This document shows positions 62,951-64,000 of a DNA stretch of 64,000 nt, piece by piece (the stretch's first letter is position 1; each line of letters starts with the position of its first letter). A program made the translations under genes and the position numbers. Source of the stretch: Rummeliibacillus suwonensis (GTDB taxonomy: Bacteria > Bacillota > Bacilli > Bacillales_A > Planococcaceae); NCBI RefSeq assembly GCF_007896435.1, contig NZ_VCBL01000005.1:49644-113643 (forward strand), in the 5' to 3' direction. A model generated the notes under the pieces. The model was not told the origin of the DNA. It saw only the letters and a list, made by a program, of their open reading frames with translations, and made no database searches.

Positions 62951-63023
62951 TGAGTCATGCAGGATTCGAACCAGCGACCCTCTGATTAAAAGTCAGATGC
63001 TCTACCAACTGAGCTAATGACTC
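62951..63023 (-). tRNA. tRNA-Lys (TTT)
   Basis: 73-nt cloverleaf. Acceptor GAGTCAT/ATGACTC; anticodon loop within CTGACTTTTAATCAG; T loop GGTTCGAATCC. Last gene of the seven-tRNA cluster. Confidence 0.95.
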
Positions 63024-63038
63024 AAAATATAAAAATGG

Positions 63039-63110
63039 CTGGGGTACCTGGATTCGAACCAGGGCATGACGGAATCAAAATCCGTTGCCTTACCGCTTGG
63101 CTATACCCCA
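63039..63110 (-). tRNA. tRNA-Gln (TTG)
   Basis: Acceptor TGGGGTA/TACCCCA, anticodon TTG in CGGATTTTGATTCCG, T arm CTGGTTCGAATCCAG. Confidence 0.95.
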
Positions 63111-63118
63111 ATAGATGG

Positions 63119-63199
63119 TGGAGGGGGGCAGATTCGAACTGCCGAACCCGAAGGAGCGGATTTACAGTCCGCCGCGTTTAGCCTCTTCGCTACCCCTCC
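63119..63199 (-). tRNA. tRNA-Tyr (GTA)
   Basis: 81-nt class II tRNA with a long variable arm (CTCCTTCGGGTTC). Acceptor GGAGGGG/CCCCTCC, anticodon GTA in GCGGACTGTAAATCCGC. Confidence 0.95.
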
Positions 63200-63206
63200 A
63201 AAGTGG

Positions 63207-63279
63207 TGGAGGATGACGGGATCGAACCGCCGACCCTCTGCTTGTAAGGCAGATGCTCTCCCAGCTGAGCTAATCCTCC
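63207..63279 (-). tRNA. tRNA-Val (TAC)
   Basis: Acceptor GGAGGAT/GTCCTCC-type pairing, anticodon TAC in CTGCCTTACAAGCAG, T arm GGCGGTTCGATCCCGTC. Confidence 0.95.
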
Positions 63280-63302
63280 AATATGTATTAAACTAGAAGT
63301 GG

Positions 63303-63374
63303 TGACCCCTACGGGATTCGAACCCATGTTACCTCCGTGAAAGGGAGGTGTCTTAACCGCTTGACCAAGGGGCC
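63303..63374 (-). tRNA. tRNA-Glu (TTC)
   Basis: Acceptor GGCCCCT/AGGGGTC, anticodon TTC in CCTCCCTTTCACGGAGG. Confidence 0.95.
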
Positions 63375-63496
63375 ATTAATTGTACTTTTAACAGGACATT
63401 TAATATTATATCACATAGCTATAGGTTTTACAACAATATAATAAAAATAATTTTCTTGTATTTTGAAATATTAGTTTGTTTGCTAAAAAATAATTA

Positions 63497-63570
63497 AAGC
63501 TTCCAACCGGGCTCGAACCGGTGACCTCTTCCTTACCATGGAAGCACTCTACCTGCTGAGCTATGGAAGC
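63497..63570 (-). tRNA. tRNA-Thr (GGT)
   Basis: Acceptor GCTTCCA/TGGAAGC, anticodon GGT in CTTCCATGGTAAGGAAG. The 120-bp gap to tRNA-Glu is AT-rich and empty. Confidence 0.95.
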
Positions 63571-63586
63571 ACAGACAAAAAAATGG

Positions 63587-63660
63587 CTCCGAAGGCAGGA
63601 CTCGAACCTGCGACCCTCTGATTAACAGTCAGATGCTGCTACCAACTGAGCTACTTCGGA
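63587..63660 (-). tRNA. tRNA-Asn (GTT)
   Basis: Acceptor TCCGAAG/CTTCGGA, anticodon GTT in CTGACTGTTAATCAG. First tRNA after the rRNA operon. Confidence 0.95.
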
Positions 63661-63869
63661 ACAATATTTATATAAGGCTAAACCTAACATAATTTATTAT
63701 AACAGGATATTAACAACTTGCAAGTATTTTTTTATATTAATGAGTTTTATTTTTTATCTTCAGCAAGCTCAACAGTAATACTGGGTCTATTAAATTGGAT
63801 TTATTTCTACTTCTTTATTAGATTTTATCCATATACTATTGTTAAACTTCTTCATTATACTAGTATATT

Positions 63870-63905
63870 AAAAAAGGTACTACCAATTAAAATTAGTAGT
63901 ACCTT
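63870..63905 (-). terminator. Terminator downstream of 5S rRNA
   Basis: Minus strand AAGGTACTACTAATT...AATTGGTAGTACCTTTTTT, immediately after the 5S gene. It implies the tRNA cluster is read from its own promoter or by read-through. Confidence 0.85.
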
Positions 63906-63910
63906 AATAC

Positions 63911-64000
63911 GCCTAGCAACGTCCTACTCTCGCAGGGGGACAGCCCCCAACTACCATTGGCGCTCAAGAGCTTAACTTCTGTGTTCGGCATGGGAACAGG
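63911..64000 (-). rRNA. 5S ribosomal RNA, 3' part
   Basis: The minus strand reads CCTGTTCCCATGCCGAACAC, then AGAAGTTAAGCTC and GAGAGTAGGACGTTGCTAGGC, the conserved 3' three-quarters of Bacillus 5S rRNA. The 5' end is beyond the window. It marks the end of an rRNA operon on the minus strand. Confidence 0.95.

Overview
The window is low-GC Firmicute chromosome, most like a Bacillaceae/Planococcaceae spore-former of the Lysinibacillus/Viridibacillus type. The evidence is gene order (metNIQ-yusE-yusF-gcvH-yusI-fadEAN; sigW-rsiW-cdaA-cdaR-glmM-glmS), strong AGGAGG ribosome sites with frequent TTG/GTG starts, an S-box riboswitch, a glmS ribozyme, a FadR box and a SigW promoter. The genus is an inference; no marker gene here fixes it.

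Layout. 1-18.8 kb is mostly housekeeping: the 5' part of gltB with divergent gltC; the methionine ABC transporter metNIQ behind a SAM riboswitch; yusE, yusF, gcvH, yusI; a fatty-acid beta-oxidation operon fadN-fadA-fadE behind a FadR operator; a thioredoxin; a C39-like protease; a 5'-3' exonuclease; a 21-bp tandem array; an OsmC protein. 18.8-22 kb holds repeats, a YjdF-type membrane protein and a PrpE-like phosphatase. 22.2-28.1 kb is a decayed polymorphic-toxin (RHS) tail with orphan immunity-like genes, several broken by mobile elements. 28109-30554 is an IS21-family element. 30.6-46.3 kb is a Tn7-like transposon inserted just downstream of glmS: a nuclease gene plus tnsABCDE, and cargo comprising a predicted IetAS-type anti-phage pair (AAA ATPase + subtilase), a zeta-toxin-like kinase and a truncated DUF3800-like gene. 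46.3-60.8 kb is the conserved glmS/glmM/cdaR/cdaA/rsiW/sigW block, split between glmM and glmS by a bacilysin-type cluster (bacA-B-C-D-E-G, no bacF) with a divergent Lrp-type regulator. 61.3-64 kb has arginase, seven tRNA genes and the 3' end of a 5S rRNA gene, all on the minus strand.

The main discoveries are mobile-DNA structures. A non-autonomous element family has 15-bp terminal inverted repeats (CAGGCGTGTTGATTA) and 9-bp target duplications. Six copies can be delimited to the base (316, 310, 250, 246, 73 and 43 bp). One interrupts a gene whose 108-codon frame is restored exactly when the element and one target copy are removed, one interrupts an older pseudogene, and one is nested in a second palindromic repeat. 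The Tn7-like right end has four TnsB-like sites at exact 20-bp spacing, 23 bp from the glmS stop codon, but no matching left end is visible. The IS21 copy at the other side lacks a target duplication and truncates a different gene on each side, which points to an IS-mediated deletion that took the left end.
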